Below are positions 8,685 to 17,176 of a DNA stretch of 64,000 nucleotides, piece after piece (position 1 is the first letter of the stretch; each line of letters opens with the position of its first letter). A program made the position numbers and the translations under genes. Below the pieces are notes generated by a model that was given only the letters and a program-made list of their open reading frames with translations, was not told where the DNA came from and did no database searches. This DNA is from Paratractidigestivibacter sp003150175 (GTDB taxonomy: Bacteria > Actinomycetota > Coriobacteriia > Coriobacteriales > Atopobiaceae), in NCBI RefSeq assembly GCF_964283195.1, contig NZ_CAXYLH010000002.1; one strand, written 5' to 3'.

Positions 8685-10160
8685 ATGGCGCTTCTGTCCA
8701 AGTATTACCTGCCTGGTCTCTACGTCGAGGACCATGCCGTCGACGTCCCGCTCGACTGGCGCGGGACGAGCCCAGCCGAGGTCGCCGGCGTCGACGACCC
8801 CGAGCCCTCGAGGCTCTCCCTGGCCTCCTCGTCGCTCGAGCCGGACCCCAGCTTCGCCGGAAAGAAACTCCGGCTCTTCTACCGCACGCTCTGCCTGCCG
8901 GAAAACGTTGGACGCGGTCTGCCGCTCATCGTGTTCCTCCAGGGCGGCCCCGGCGGCGCCGGCCCCCGCGTGCTCGACGCCTGCACCGACGGTTGGATCG
9001 AGGAGGCGGTCAAGCACTTTCGCGTCATCCTTCCCGACCAGCGCGGCACAGGGCGCTCTTCTGCGGTCGACGGCCATCGGATGGAACAGGTCGCCGAGGA
9101 ATCTCGTGCGCTCGGCCTCGATCCCGCTCGTCATCAGGCTGACTACCTCAAGCGCTTCCTCGCCGACTCCATCGTCCGTGACTTCGAGTATCTGCGCCTG
9201 GCTGAGTTCGGCGGCGTGCGCTGGGTCACGCTCGGGCAGAGCTATGGCGGTTTCCTCACGCTCTGCAACCTGAGCACGTTCCCCGCGGGCGTGGCAGCCT
9301 CCTTCGTCGGCGGCGGTATCCCGCACGTCCCCGCGAGCGCGGCCGACGTGTATGCGCACACCTTCCCCCGCATGGCCGAGAAGACCTGCTCTTGGTACCA
9401 GAAGTACCCCGTCGATCAGGAGCGCGTCGCCTTGCTGGCAGACAGGCTCTCCGCCGGCGACGTCGTGCTGCCGGACGGCTCGCCCTTCTCGGTGCGCAGG
9501 CTCCAGCTCGCGGGCGGCGGCCTGGGCATGAAGCCGGCGCCCGAGCGCCTGCACAACCTGCTCGACCTCGCGTTCTCTGAGGGCGACGGCAGCGCGGCCG
9601 GAGCACTCGCTGCTGCGGGCGGAGATGCACGGAAGGTCTATGTGAACCGCGGCTTCGCCGAGGGTGTCCAGACCCTCACCGGTTCTGCGACGAACCCGCT
9701 CTACTGGACGCTTCAGGAGTTCATCTACGCCGACGGGCATATGGATGAGCCCATCCGTTGGGCCGCTGCACGCGAGGCCGGCAAGCGCCCCGAGTTCTCC
9801 GAGGACGCGCGACCGCTCATGTTCTTCGGCGAGGCGATGTTCCCCTGGATGTTCCAGGAGGACCCGGCGCTCACGCCGTTCGCGGCGGCTATGGACGTCC
9901 TCATGGAGGATACCGAGTTCGGGCAGCTCTACGACGGCGAGCAGCTCGCGGCCAACTCCGTCCCGCTGCGCTGCGCCGTTTACTTTGACGACCTGTACGT
10001 GGATTCGGGGCTCCAGCTCGGCACGCTCTCGCGCGTCGGCAACAGCCGAGCGTGGGTCACCAACGAGTTCGAGCACGACGGTCTCCATGGGAACAAGGTC
10101 TTCAAGCATCTCTTCGATGAGGCTCGGGACCGCGGAGACCTCGAGGGCGTCCTCTCGTAG
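8685..10160 (+). CDS. Alpha/beta-hydrolase related to proline iminopeptidase (S33 family)
   Basis: A 491-residue protein with the S33 layout: an oxyanion segment FLQGGPGGAGPR (near residue 84; the family motif is HGGPG, here His is Gln), a DQRGTGRSS segment and the nucleophile GQSYGGFLTL (Ser near residue 186). A C-terminal DGLHGNK segment carries the probable catalytic His. An extra alpha-helical cap is expected between residues 210 and 400. The long length resembles prolyl aminopeptidases that trim N-terminal proline from peptides. The ATG has a GAAAGGAAG site. It is divergent from the small hydrolase at 7775. The family is confident; exact peptidase specificity is inferred. Confidence 0.82.
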   Translation: MALLSKYYLPGLYVEDHAVDVPLDWRGTSPAEVAGVDDPEPSRLSLASSSLEPDPSFAGKKLRLFYRTLCLPENVGRGLPLIVFLQGGPGGAGPRVLDACTDGWIEEAVKHFRVILPDQRGTGRSSAVDGHRMEQVAEESRALGLDPARHQADYLKRFLADSIVRDFEYLRLAEFGGVRWVTLGQSYGGFLTLCNLSTFPAGVAASFVGGGIPHVPASAADVYAHTFPRMAEKTCSWYQKYPVDQERVALLADRLSAGDVVLPDGSPFSVRRLQLAGGGLGMKPAPERLHNLLDLAFSEGDGSAAGALAAAGGDARKVYVNRGFAEGVQTLTGSATNPLYWTLQEFIYADGHMDEPIRWAAAREAGKRPEFSEDARPLMFFGEAMFPWMFQEDPALTPFAAAMDVLMEDTEFGQLYDGEQLAANSVPLRCAVYFDDLYVDSGLQLGTLSRVGNSRAWVTNEFEHDGLHGNKVFKHLFDEARDRGDLEGVLS

Positions 10161-10201
10161 ACGAAAAGCAGGATTTTGCTGGTATAAGGCGCTATTAAAT
10201 T

Positions 10202-10246
10202 GGCACAAGGGTTGGCTCAATTAATAGTTGTGCCAACCCTTGTGCC
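10202..10246. terminator. Bidirectional terminator-like hairpin
   Basis: Perfect 15-base inverted repeat GGCACAAGGGTTGGC (10202-10216) and GCCAACCCTTGTGCC (10232-10246) with an AT-rich loop, placed between two convergent genes. No long T-run follows on either side. Confidence 0.6.
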
Positions 10247-10278
10247 TAACTATTCGAGGAGGAAACCCCTGCCTAAGC

Positions 10279-12225
10279 CTAGATTTCCTTCGCCAAAGCG
10301 TACGCTGCCCCGATGGCGTCGCGGATGTTGCCGGGTTTCTGGGCGTCCCCGATCGCGTGGACCGTCGTGTCGACGGCGGCGAGGCCGTCCGCGAGCGCCG
10401 AGTCAGGGCGATACCCGAGCGCGAGCACGAGCGTGTCCGCCCCCTCGATCACGTGCCCCTCGCCTTCCTTCTCATACGCGATCGTGTCCTCGGTGACCTT
10501 GGTCACCTTCGCACCCGTGATCGCGCGAACGCCCTTGCTCATCATCCTCGTGATGAGCACGGCACGCCCTGCGCCCGACTCGTTCGCCGCCAGCGCATCG
10601 GTCATCTCGAGGAGCGTTATCTCGCGGTTCGTCTTCGCGAGGTCATTCACGAGCGGCGCGAGGTAGTCGGCGGTCTCGCAGCCGACGGAGCCCCCTCCGA
10701 CGATCACGATCCTCTTTCCGGGGTGGACACGGCCGTAGAGGATGTCGTCTGCGGTGCAGACCTGCTTGAAGCCCGTCATCGACGCGGGGACGATCGGCTC
10801 GGCGCCGTAGGCGGCGACGACCTCGTAGCCTGCGTAGTCGCGAGCGATGTCCTCCGCGGTGAGCCGCTCGCCGAGGCGCACCTCGACGTCCTCCTGCTCG
10901 AGCCTGCGCGCCTGGTACTTGATGACGCGGCAGAGGTCCTGCTTCGCGATGGGCACGGCGGCGATCCGCATGGTGCCGCCGACCTCGTCCTGGTCGTCGA
11001 CCACGACGACGTGGTGCCCGCGGCGCGCGGCCACGAACGCGGCCTCCATGCCCGCGGGGCCCGCGCCCACCACCAGAATGTCCTTCTTTGCCGCGGCGGG
11101 CTCTACCGCGCCGTCGTCGCCCTCGACGTCCGGGTTCACCGTGCACGAGATCGGCTTGCCGAACATGATGCCGTTGAGGCAGCGCAAGCAGCCGATGCAG
11201 GGGCGGATATCGGAGGTCCTGCCCTCCGCGGCCTTCCTCGCGAACTGGGCGTCGCAGACGTTCGCGCGTCCCATCATGCAGGCGTCGGCGTAGCCGTCCT
11301 CGATGAGCTCCTCGGCGATCCACGCCTCGGTGATGCGCCCGACGGTCGCCACGGGGATGCTCACGTGCTTCTTTATCTCGCGGGACAGCGCGGCGTGGCT
11401 CGCGGGGGCGGTGCCGTTGCCGGGGATGGCGCTGCCGCGCTTGATGGTGGTGCCGCCCGAGACATGGAGCATGTCGACGCCTGCCCGCTCGAGCTGCTTG
11501 GAGACGTAGACCTGGTCGCGCAGGGTGAGCCCGCCCTCGGAGTACTCGTCGCCGGAGATGCGCACGTCGATGATGAAGTCCTCGCCGCAGCGCTCGCGGA
11601 CCTCGCGCACCACATCGAGCGTGAGCTTGAGGCGCCCGTCGATGTCGCCGCCGTACTCGTCGGTGCGCTTGTTGTAGAGCGGCGAGAGGAAGCCTCCCAG
11701 GAGCCCGTGCGCGTGCGCCGCGTGGACCTCGACGCCGTCTGCGCCGGCGCGACTCATGCGCTCGGCCGCGTCGCCGAACTGGCGGATGATGACCTTGAGC
11801 TCCTCGCGCGTGACGGGGCGCGGCGCCTCGCGGGCGTAGTAGGGCCCCACGAACGACGGCGCGATGAGCCTCGGCGTGCCGGGGACGGGAAAGGCCATGT
11901 ACGCGGGGTGGAAGAGTTGCGGCAGGATCTTCGCGCCGTGCTCGTGCACGCTCGCGCAGAGCTTCTCCCAGCCGGGGATGAAGGAGTCGTCGGCCATGCA
12001 CATGTCGCCAGGGAGGTAGACGTAGGTGGGCTCCACTGTGACGACCTCGGTCACGATGAGGCCGACACCGCCCTTCGCGCGGTTCGTGTAGTGCTCGATG
12101 AGCGCGTCCGAGACGTGCCCGTGGTCGACCGCGAGGTTCGTGGACACCGGGGGCATCCAAAGGCGGTTCTTCACGGTCTGGGTCCCCACCTTGATGGGCG
12201 AGAACAGCATCGGGTACTTCTCCAT
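10279..12225 (-). CDS. FAD/FMN-dependent iron-sulfur enoate reductase-type oxidoreductase
   Basis: A 648-residue fusion of an old-yellow-enzyme barrel (residues 1-370, beginning MLFSPIKVGTQTVKNRLWMPP) with FAD and NAD(P)H domains. Four cysteines near residues 340-358 (pattern CIGCLRC, then SC twelve residues later) match the 4Fe-4S site of the 2,4-dienoyl-CoA reductase family. FAD binding is at VVGAGPAGMEAA (near 383) and NAD(P)H binding at IVGGGSVGCETADYL (near 506). Family members reduce dienoyl-CoA, enoates, bile-acid intermediates (BaiCD/BaiH type), isoflavones or drugs in gut bacteria; the substrate here is unknown. The ATG at 12225 has an AAGGAACG site. It is divergent from the SNF2 helicase. 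Confidence 0.85.
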   Translation of the reverse strand: MEKYPMLFSPIKVGTQTVKNRLWMPPVSTNLAVDHGHVSDALIEHYTNRAKGGVGLIVTEVVTVEPTYVYLPGDMCMADDSFIPGWEKLCASVHEHGAKILPQLFHPAYMAFPVPGTPRLIAPSFVGPYYAREAPRPVTREELKVIIRQFGDAAERMSRAGADGVEVHAAHAHGLLGGFLSPLYNKRTDEYGGDIDGRLKLTLDVVREVRERCGEDFIIDVRISGDEYSEGGLTLRDQVYVSKQLERAGVDMLHVSGGTTIKRGSAIPGNGTAPASHAALSREIKKHVSIPVATVGRITEAWIAEELIEDGYADACMMGRANVCDAQFARKAAEGRTSDIRPCIGCLRCLNGIMFGKPISCTVNPDVEGDDGAVEPAAAKKDILVVGAGPAGMEAAFVAARRGHHVVVVDDQDEVGGTMRIAAVPIAKQDLCRVIKYQARRLEQEDVEVRLGERLTAEDIARDYAGYEVVAAYGAEPIVPASMTGFKQVCTADDILYGRVHPGKRIVIVGGGSVGCETADYLAPLVNDLAKTNREITLLEMTDALAANESGAGRAVLITRMMSKGVRAITGAKVTKVTEDTIAYEKEGEGHVIEGADTLVLALGYRPDSALADGLAAVDTTVHAIGDAQKPGNIRDAIGAAYALAKEI

Positions 12226-12360
12226 GGTTCGTTCCTTCCTCGGTATGCGTCGCGTGGGCTGGGGGGCAGTAGATCCCGGCAACTCGCCGACTGCCCCATT
12301 GATGGCATTTTTGCCCTGTGGCTCGGGTATCGTGGTAACGAAATCGGCGAGGGGAGTCCT

Positions 12361-15300
12361 ATGGCGGGCGAGAAGGTCATCGAGCGTCTGCGCGCGGAGG
12401 CGGCGCTTCCGAGCACGTACCAGCGCGGCGTCGCGATCTGGCGCGACGGGGGCGTCCTCAAGCTCGCCAAGAACGGCGGCGAGCTCGGCTCGACGGTCGG
12501 CCTCACGGGACGCGTCGCCGGCTCGGACGGCGGTTACTACTCGGTCTCCGTCGACCTCGACACCGGTTCTGGGGAGGTCCTCGATTACTCCTGCGGCTGT
12601 CCCGCCGCGGCGAATTACGACGGCATGTGCAAGCACGAGGTCGCGCTCGCGCTCGAGTACCTCAACGGCCCCGCGCCACAGCCCGCCGCCCCTGTCGCGA
12701 GCCTCTATTCCGTTCCCGCTCCCCGCAGGCCGTCGGAGTCCGCGACGAGCGGTGCCGTGAGCGACCTTTTGCAGGAAGCCACCGAGCGGCGTCTGCGCGA
12801 CGCGGGCGCCCGGCGCCGCCGGGCCGCGGGCGCGCTTCGCGGCGAGCGGCCTGACGAGAAGGCGACGCTGCTCGTCCACCTCGGCGAGTCCGAGCGCTCC
12901 TTCAGCGGCGACGGCGCCGCCATGAAGCTCACCGTCCGTCGCGGCAACGCCAAGTACATCGTGAAGAACGTCGCCTCCCTCGTGCGCGCCTGGCGCGACG
13001 GCGACGAGGTCTCTTATGGAAAGAAGCTCTCCTTCGCCCACACGCGCGATGCTTTCGACGCGCGCTCGGCCGAGCTGCTTGATCTCGTGGGGCGCATCGT
13101 GGACACACAGCAGGCGCTCTACCTCTCGCGCTGGGACTATGCGGGCGGCGGGCGCGGGACCGATATCAAGGAGCTCCCGCTCTCGGACGCCGACGCGTGC
13201 GACGTGCTCGACGTCATGCAGGGCGCATCCGTCCAGTTTGACGTCGCGGCGGAGCCCGAGCGCGACCGCTGGGGCTACCTCGTCCCAAAGAAGCGCGCCC
13301 GCGATTTCCCGGTCGGGGAGGGCGACCCGGGCATCGAGTGCGAGATCATCGAGGGCCTATCTGGCGGCTACGACATCGTCCTGCCTGATTACCTGCGGGT
13401 CTTTGTCTCCGGCCAGAGATGCTACGTCGTGGAGCAGGACTGCGTCGTGCGCGCCTCCGCCGGCTTCGCGACCACGGCGGCCCCTGTGCTCGCCGCGCTC
13501 AGGAGGGGCTACGGCACTCCTCACGTGAACACGAGGGACGTCCCCGAGTTCTGCCGCTCGGTGCTCCCGGTGCTGCGCGACTGGTGCGACCTGGAGGCCC
13601 CGGCATCGCTTGCCGAGGCGGCACCGCCCGATCCCGAGTTCAGCTTCCGCATCAGCTTGGAGGACGGCCAGATCGTCTGCTGGCCGAAGGTCGCCTACGG
13701 GCAGTGGGAGACCCTCGTCGGCGGGCCCGAGGACATCCCGGGCCAGCCCCCGCGCGACCTCGCCGCCGAGTATCATGTGCTCGACGTCCTCGAGGATTAT
13801 TTCCCTGTGGACGAGGGAAGGCTCGTATTCGACGAGGAGGACGAGGAGCTGCTCTATCGCCTTCTCACCGACGGGCTCGCGGAGCTCTCTGCCTTGGGCG
13901 AGGTGCTCCTCTCCGACAGGCTGCGCGCCATCAACGTGCGCCCCTCGCCGAGCCTCTCGGTTCGCGCCACGGTAAAGAGCAACCTGCTCGACGTCGAGCT
14001 CGGCGCCTCGGGGCTCACCCAGCGCGAGCTGCTCGACTACCTCGCAGGATGGAAGCGGAAACAGAAGTTCGTGCGCCTCTCCACGGGCGACATCGTGCGC
14101 ATCGGCGAGAACCTCCAGTTCGCCGATGAGCTCGCGGACGGCCTCGGCGTGAGCGTCGAGGAGCTCGTGGGCGGCGACTTTGGCCTGCCGAGCAGCCGGG
14201 CCCTGCTCATCGACGCCCTTCTCGACCGCGCGGACGGCATCCGCCTGAACCGCGACTCGGGGTTTCGCCGCCTCGTCCGCGACTTCGACACCTACTCCGA
14301 TGCGGACATCGAGGTCCCCGCCGACCTTAAGGCCGAGCTGCGCGCCTACCAGGAGGACGGCTTCCGCTGGCTCGGGACCCTCGAGCGGTTCGGCTTCGGA
14401 GGAATCCTCGCCGACGATATGGGCTTGGGCAAGACCTTGCAGGTCATCGCCCATATTCTTGCGCGCAAAGAAGCCGCATCGGCGGGGGAGGGCGAGCAAT
14501 CCGCCGGCCCCACGCTCGTTGTCTGCCCGGCCTCGCTCGTTTACAACTGGATGAGCGAGATCGCCAAGTTCGCGCCCTCTCTCGACGCCGTGGCCGTGGT
14601 CGGCACGAAGACTGCCCGCACGGCGGTTCTCGGAGGAGCGGCGGGCAAAGACGTGCTCGTTACCTCGTACGACCTTCTGCGCCGAGACGTCGAGTCCTAC
14701 GCGAAGGTCCGCTTCGCTCGCGTCGTCCTCGATGAGGCGCAGTACATCAAGAACCCTAAGGCGCAGGTAACAAAGTGTGTCAAGTGCCTCGACGCCGATG
14801 TGCGCTTCGCCCTCACCGGCACGCCGATCGAGAACCGGCTGGCGGAACTCTGGAGCATCTTCGACTTCCTCATGCCCGGCTACCTCGGGTCCCGCGAGCA
14901 ATTCGCCAAGCGCTACGAGGGCCCGGTCGAGCACGCCGACCACGACTCCTCGAACCTGCTGCGGTGCGCGATCGGCCCCTTTGTCCTGCGGCGCCTCAAG
15001 TCCGAGGTCCTGGCCGATCTCCCCGAGAAGACCGAGAGCGTCGTCTACGCGCAGATGGAGGCGAAGCAGCGCAAGCTCTACCTCGCGAGCCAGGATCGCC
15101 TCGCGCTCCAGGTTCAGCACATGGGGGACCGCCAGGTCAAGCAAGAGAAGCTCAAGGTCCTGGCCGAGCTCACCAAGCTCCGCCAGCTCTGCTGCGACCC
15201 GCGCCTCTACTTCGAGGGCTATGACGGCGGCTCCGCCAAGCTCGAGACCTGCATGGAACTCGTCTCGCAGGCAGTGGCGGGCGGGCACAAGGTGCTGCTC

Positions 15301-15747
15301 TTCTCGCAGTTCACGAGTATGCTCGAGCTGATCGGCCAGCGGCTGCGCGCCGAGCACCTGACCTTCTTCCAGCTTACGGGCGCCACGAGCAAAGAGGAGC
15401 GCGAGCGGCTCGTCAAGCGCTTCCAGGCAGGGGAGGCCGACGTCTTCCTCATCTCGCTCAAGGCGGGAGGAGTGGGGCTCAACCTCACATCTGCGGACGT
15501 CGTCATCCATTACGACCCCTGGTGGAACACGGCGGCGCAGGACCAGGCGACCGACCGTGCCCATCGCATCGGTCAGCGCAGGGACGTCAGCGTCTTCAAG
15601 CTCATCTGCGAGGGGACGATCGAGGAACGCATCCTGAGGATGCAGGAGTCCAAGCGAGACCTCGCCGACAGCGTGCTCTCCGGCGAGGGCGTGAAGTCGG
15701 CGCTCCTCACCCGCGACGATCTTCTCGCCCTCCTCGGCTCTGTGTGA
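12361..15747 (+). CDS. SWIM zinc-finger SNF2-family helicase
   Basis: An 1128-residue ATP-dependent nucleic-acid translocase. The N-terminus (residues 60-100) holds a SWIM zinc site (CGCPA, then CKHEVALAL). A middle domain typical of bacterial SNF2 proteins follows, then the motor from about residue 655: LRAYQEDGFRWL, Walker A DDMGLGKTLQVIA (near 684), DEAQ box VVLDEAQYIKN (near 790), FSQFTSMLELI, and motifs V-VI (KAGGVGLNLT and ATDRAHRIGQ). Such proteins remodel protein-DNA complexes or rescue RNA polymerase; the cellular role here is inferred only. The ATG at 12361 has a GAGGGGAG site. The frame is open far upstream, but that part is antisense to the oxidoreductase and is not coding. Confidence 0.92.
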   Translation: MAGEKVIERLRAEAALPSTYQRGVAIWRDGGVLKLAKNGGELGSTVGLTGRVAGSDGGYYSVSVDLDTGSGEVLDYSCGCPAAANYDGMCKHEVALALEYLNGPAPQPAAPVASLYSVPAPRRPSESATSGAVSDLLQEATERRLRDAGARRRRAAGALRGERPDEKATLLVHLGESERSFSGDGAAMKLTVRRGNAKYIVKNVASLVRAWRDGDEVSYGKKLSFAHTRDAFDARSAELLDLVGRIVDTQQALYLSRWDYAGGGRGTDIKELPLSDADACDVLDVMQGASVQFDVAAEPERDRWGYLVPKKRARDFPVGEGDPGIECEIIEGLSGGYDIVLPDYLRVFVSGQRCYVVEQDCVVRASAGFATTAAPVLAALRRGYGTPHVNTRDVPEFCRSVLPVLRDWCDLEAPASLAEAAPPDPEFSFRISLEDGQIVCWPKVAYGQWETLVGGPEDIPGQPPRDLAAEYHVLDVLEDYFPVDEGRLVFDEEDEELLYRLLTDGLAELSALGEVLLSDRLRAINVRPSPSLSVRATVKSNLLDVELGASGLTQRELLDYLAGWKRKQKFVRLSTGDIVRIGENLQFADELADGLGVSVEELVGGDFGLPSSRALLIDALLDRADGIRLNRDSGFRRLVRDFDTYSDADIEVPADLKAELRAYQEDGFRWLGTLERFGFGGILADDMGLGKTLQVIAHILARKEAASAGEGEQSAGPTLVVCPASLVYNWMSEIAKFAPSLDAVAVVGTKTARTAVLGGAAGKDVLVTSYDLLRRDVESYAKVRFARVVLDEAQYIKNPKAQVTKCVKCLDADVRFALTGTPIENRLAELWSIFDFLMPGYLGSREQFAKRYEGPVEHADHDSSNLLRCAIGPFVLRRLKSEVLADLPEKTESVVYAQMEAKQRKLYLASQDRLALQVQHMGDRQVKQEKLKVLAELTKLRQLCCDPRLYFEGYDGGSAKLETCMELVSQAVAGGHKVLLFSQFTSMLELIGQRLRAEHLTFFQLTGATSKEERERLVKRFQAGEADVFLISLKAGGVGLNLTSADVVIHYDPWWNTAAQDQATDRAHRIGQRRDVSVFKLICEGTIEERILRMQESKRDLADSVLSGEGVKSALLTRDDLLALLGSV

Positions 15748-15844
15748 CGCGGGGGGGGCGCGATGCCCCCTCGGGTCTTGGGGATTCCGCAGCCGTTCCC
15801 GAGCGCGCGTTTCCTTCGATTCTCGCCGTGATCATGGGCCGACG

Positions 15845-15875
15845 GAACTTTTTTTGGATTCTCGCAAAAAAGTTC
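15845..15875 (+). terminator. A/T-arm hairpin downstream of the SNF2 gene
   Basis: Inverted repeat GAACTTTTTT (15845-15854) and AAAAAAGTTC (15866-15875) with an 11-base loop. It lies just before the tRNA promoter and may end the SNF2 transcript. The arms themselves supply the T-run, so the assignment is tentative. Confidence 0.4.
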
Positions 15876-15904
15876 TTGCATCGGGCCCCGAGTCTTTGCA
15901 TAAT
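15876..15904 (+). promoter_or_regulatory. Promoter of the tRNA-His / tRNA-Lys unit
   Basis: TTGCAT at 15876-15881 and CATAAT at 15899-15904 separated by 17 bases, about 30 bases before tRNA-His. This is a good sigma-70-type match. Confidence 0.7.
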
Positions 15905-15933
15905 AAACGAGCTGCCTGACGAGGGAAGCAAAT

Positions 15934-16010
15934 GGTGGGTGTAGCTCAGTTGGTAGAGCGACGGACCGTGGCTCCGTAGGTCGAGGGTTCGAGACCCTTC
16001 ACCCACCCCA
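15934..16010 (+). tRNA. tRNA-His (GTG)
   Basis: Cloverleaf with acceptor GGTGGGTG / CACCCACC. It includes the extra 5' G (G-1) paired with C73 that is diagnostic for tRNA-His. The anticodon stem ACGGA / TCCGT encloses a loop with GTG. The T-arm carries TTCGAGA and the CCA end is encoded. Confidence 0.96.
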
Positions 16011-16021
16011 TAACAGAATAT

Positions 16022-16097
16022 GGATCGTTAGCTCAGCTGGTAGAGCAGGGGACTCTTAATCCCAAGGTCCAGGGTTCGAACCCCTGACGATCCACCA
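16022..16097 (+). tRNA. tRNA-Lys (CTT)
   Basis: Acceptor GGATCGT / ACGATCC, anticodon loop ACTCTTAAT with anticodon CTT, T-loop TTCGAAC, CCA encoded. It lies 11 bases after tRNA-His, so the two are co-transcribed. Confidence 0.96.
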
Positions 16098-16105
16098 TTG
16101 AATTC

Positions 16106-16134
16106 AACGGACGCTTCGGCGTCCGTTTTCTTTT
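16106..16134 (+). terminator. Terminator of the His-Lys tRNA unit
   Basis: AACGGACGC (16106-16114), TTCG tetraloop, GCGTCCGTT (16119-16127), then a TTTCTTTT tail. Confidence 0.92.
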
Positions 16135-16206
16135 AGCTAGAATCTGGCAGAAGGGCTCACGGCCTCTATTTTGTTGCCCGTCCGTACAGTGGGGGAGAAA
16201 CTCAGT

Positions 16207-16800
16207 ATGCAAACAGCACCCGGCATCGCCGCGATCCGCGCCGCGCTCGAGCCCGACTCCGCGTTCGCGGAGGCTGTGGAGGGCGATGCGTGCCGATGGC
16301 AGGGGAAGATCTTCGGCGCCCACACCCTCGACGTGCGCCTTGCCGACGGTACCCGTGGCTACCGCGAGATCGTCCGGCACCACGGCGGGGCAGGCGTCGT
16401 CGCGCTCGATGGGGACGGCCGCGTCTGCCTCGTGCGCCAATACCGCGTGGCGCTCGGTCGCATGACGCTCGAGGTCCCCGCGGGCAAGCTCGAGCGCGGC
16501 GAGAAGGGCGCCGTCTGCGCCGCGAGGGAGCTCGCGGAAGAGACGGGGCTTCGCGCGGGGCGCATGGAGCCGCTGGTCACGGTTTTGGGGTCGCCGGGCT
16601 TCACCGACGAGCACACCGAGGTCTTCTTTGCGCGCGACCTGCGCCAAGGGCAGGCGCGGCCGGATGCGGGGGAGCTCGTGAGCGCGCTCTGGTTCCCGCT
16701 CGACGATGTCGTCGAAGCCGTCCTCGAAGGAGTCATCCAGGACGGGAAGACTGCTTCGGGCGTGCTCGCGGCCAAAGCGCTTCTCGATTCCGGCCGATAG
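16207..16800 (+). CDS. Nudix hydrolase, ADP-ribose pyrophosphatase-like
   Basis: A 197-residue cytoplasmic Nudix enzyme that cleaves nucleoside diphosphates linked to another group. ADP-ribose and related sugars are the usual substrates of this sub-group, whose GAGVVALDGDGRVCLVRQYR and LEVPAGKLE segments are present here. The Nudix box is complete (GKLERGE, then REL, EE and TG), giving the metal-binding glutamates near residues 115-120. The ATG at 16207 is chosen for its GGGGGAG site; an in-frame TTG at 16171 has none. It lies between two tRNA units and stands alone. Confidence 0.88.
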   Translation: MQTAPGIAAIRAALEPDSAFAEAVEGDACRWQGKIFGAHTLDVRLADGTRGYREIVRHHGGAGVVALDGDGRVCLVRQYRVALGRMTLEVPAGKLERGEKGAVCAARELAEETGLRAGRMEPLVTVLGSPGFTDEHTEVFFARDLRQGQARPDAGELVSALWFPLDDVVEAVLEGVIQDGKTASGVLAAKALLDSGR

Positions 16801-16810
16801 ATGCTAGAAT
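16781..16810 (+). promoter_or_regulatory. Promoter of tRNA-Arg
   Basis: A -10-like TAGAAT at 16805-16810 lies ten bases before the tRNA, with a weak -35 candidate TTCTCG (16781-16786) at 18-base spacing inside the end of the Nudix gene. Confidence 0.45.
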
Positions 16811-16819
16811 GGCACCTAC

Positions 16820-16896
16820 GCGCCGTTAGCCCAGTTGGATAGAGCAACGGACTTCTAATCCGAAGGTCGAGGGTTCGAATCCCCCACGGCGCACCA
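16820..16896 (+). tRNA. tRNA-Arg (TCT)
   Basis: Acceptor GCGCCGT / ACGGCGC, anticodon arm ACGGA-CTTCTAA-TCCG with anticodon TCT, T-loop TTCGAAT, CCA encoded. Confidence 0.96.
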
Positions 16897-16907
16897 ATGT
16901 GTGGGTA

Positions 16908-16938
16908 GGCTACAGCTTTATCGGCTGTGGCCTTTTTC
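16908..16938 (+). terminator. Terminator of tRNA-Arg
   Basis: GGCTACAGC (16908-16916) pairs with GCTGTGGCC (16924-16932) through one G-T pair, followed by TTTTTCTTT. The next 240 bases, up to the sugar kinase, show no credible gene. Confidence 0.85.
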
Positions 16939-17176
16939 TTTATAAAGGCGAGTTTGGTACATATATGTGCCGAGGAGAACGCCGGGCAAGCAGGGAGCTC
17001 GCCCCCCTGACCATAGCCTGCTCCGAGGCGCTCAAATCCACCCGCTCGCCGAATGATGGCCCGGCTCTTTGTACGCGGCGAACAAAATGAGGCTAGCTGG
17101 AGTCTTTTTTGTTGAGACAAGAGCACCGGCTTTGCGGCATACTGGAATCTGTCGCATCCTGTCGGAAGGAGTACGT

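Noticed and set aside
10228..12360. Upstream extension of the SNF2 helicase frame
   Set aside because: It is antisense to the flavin oxidoreductase and lacks a start with a ribosome site; the ATG at 12361 has both a good site and the SWIM domain right after it.
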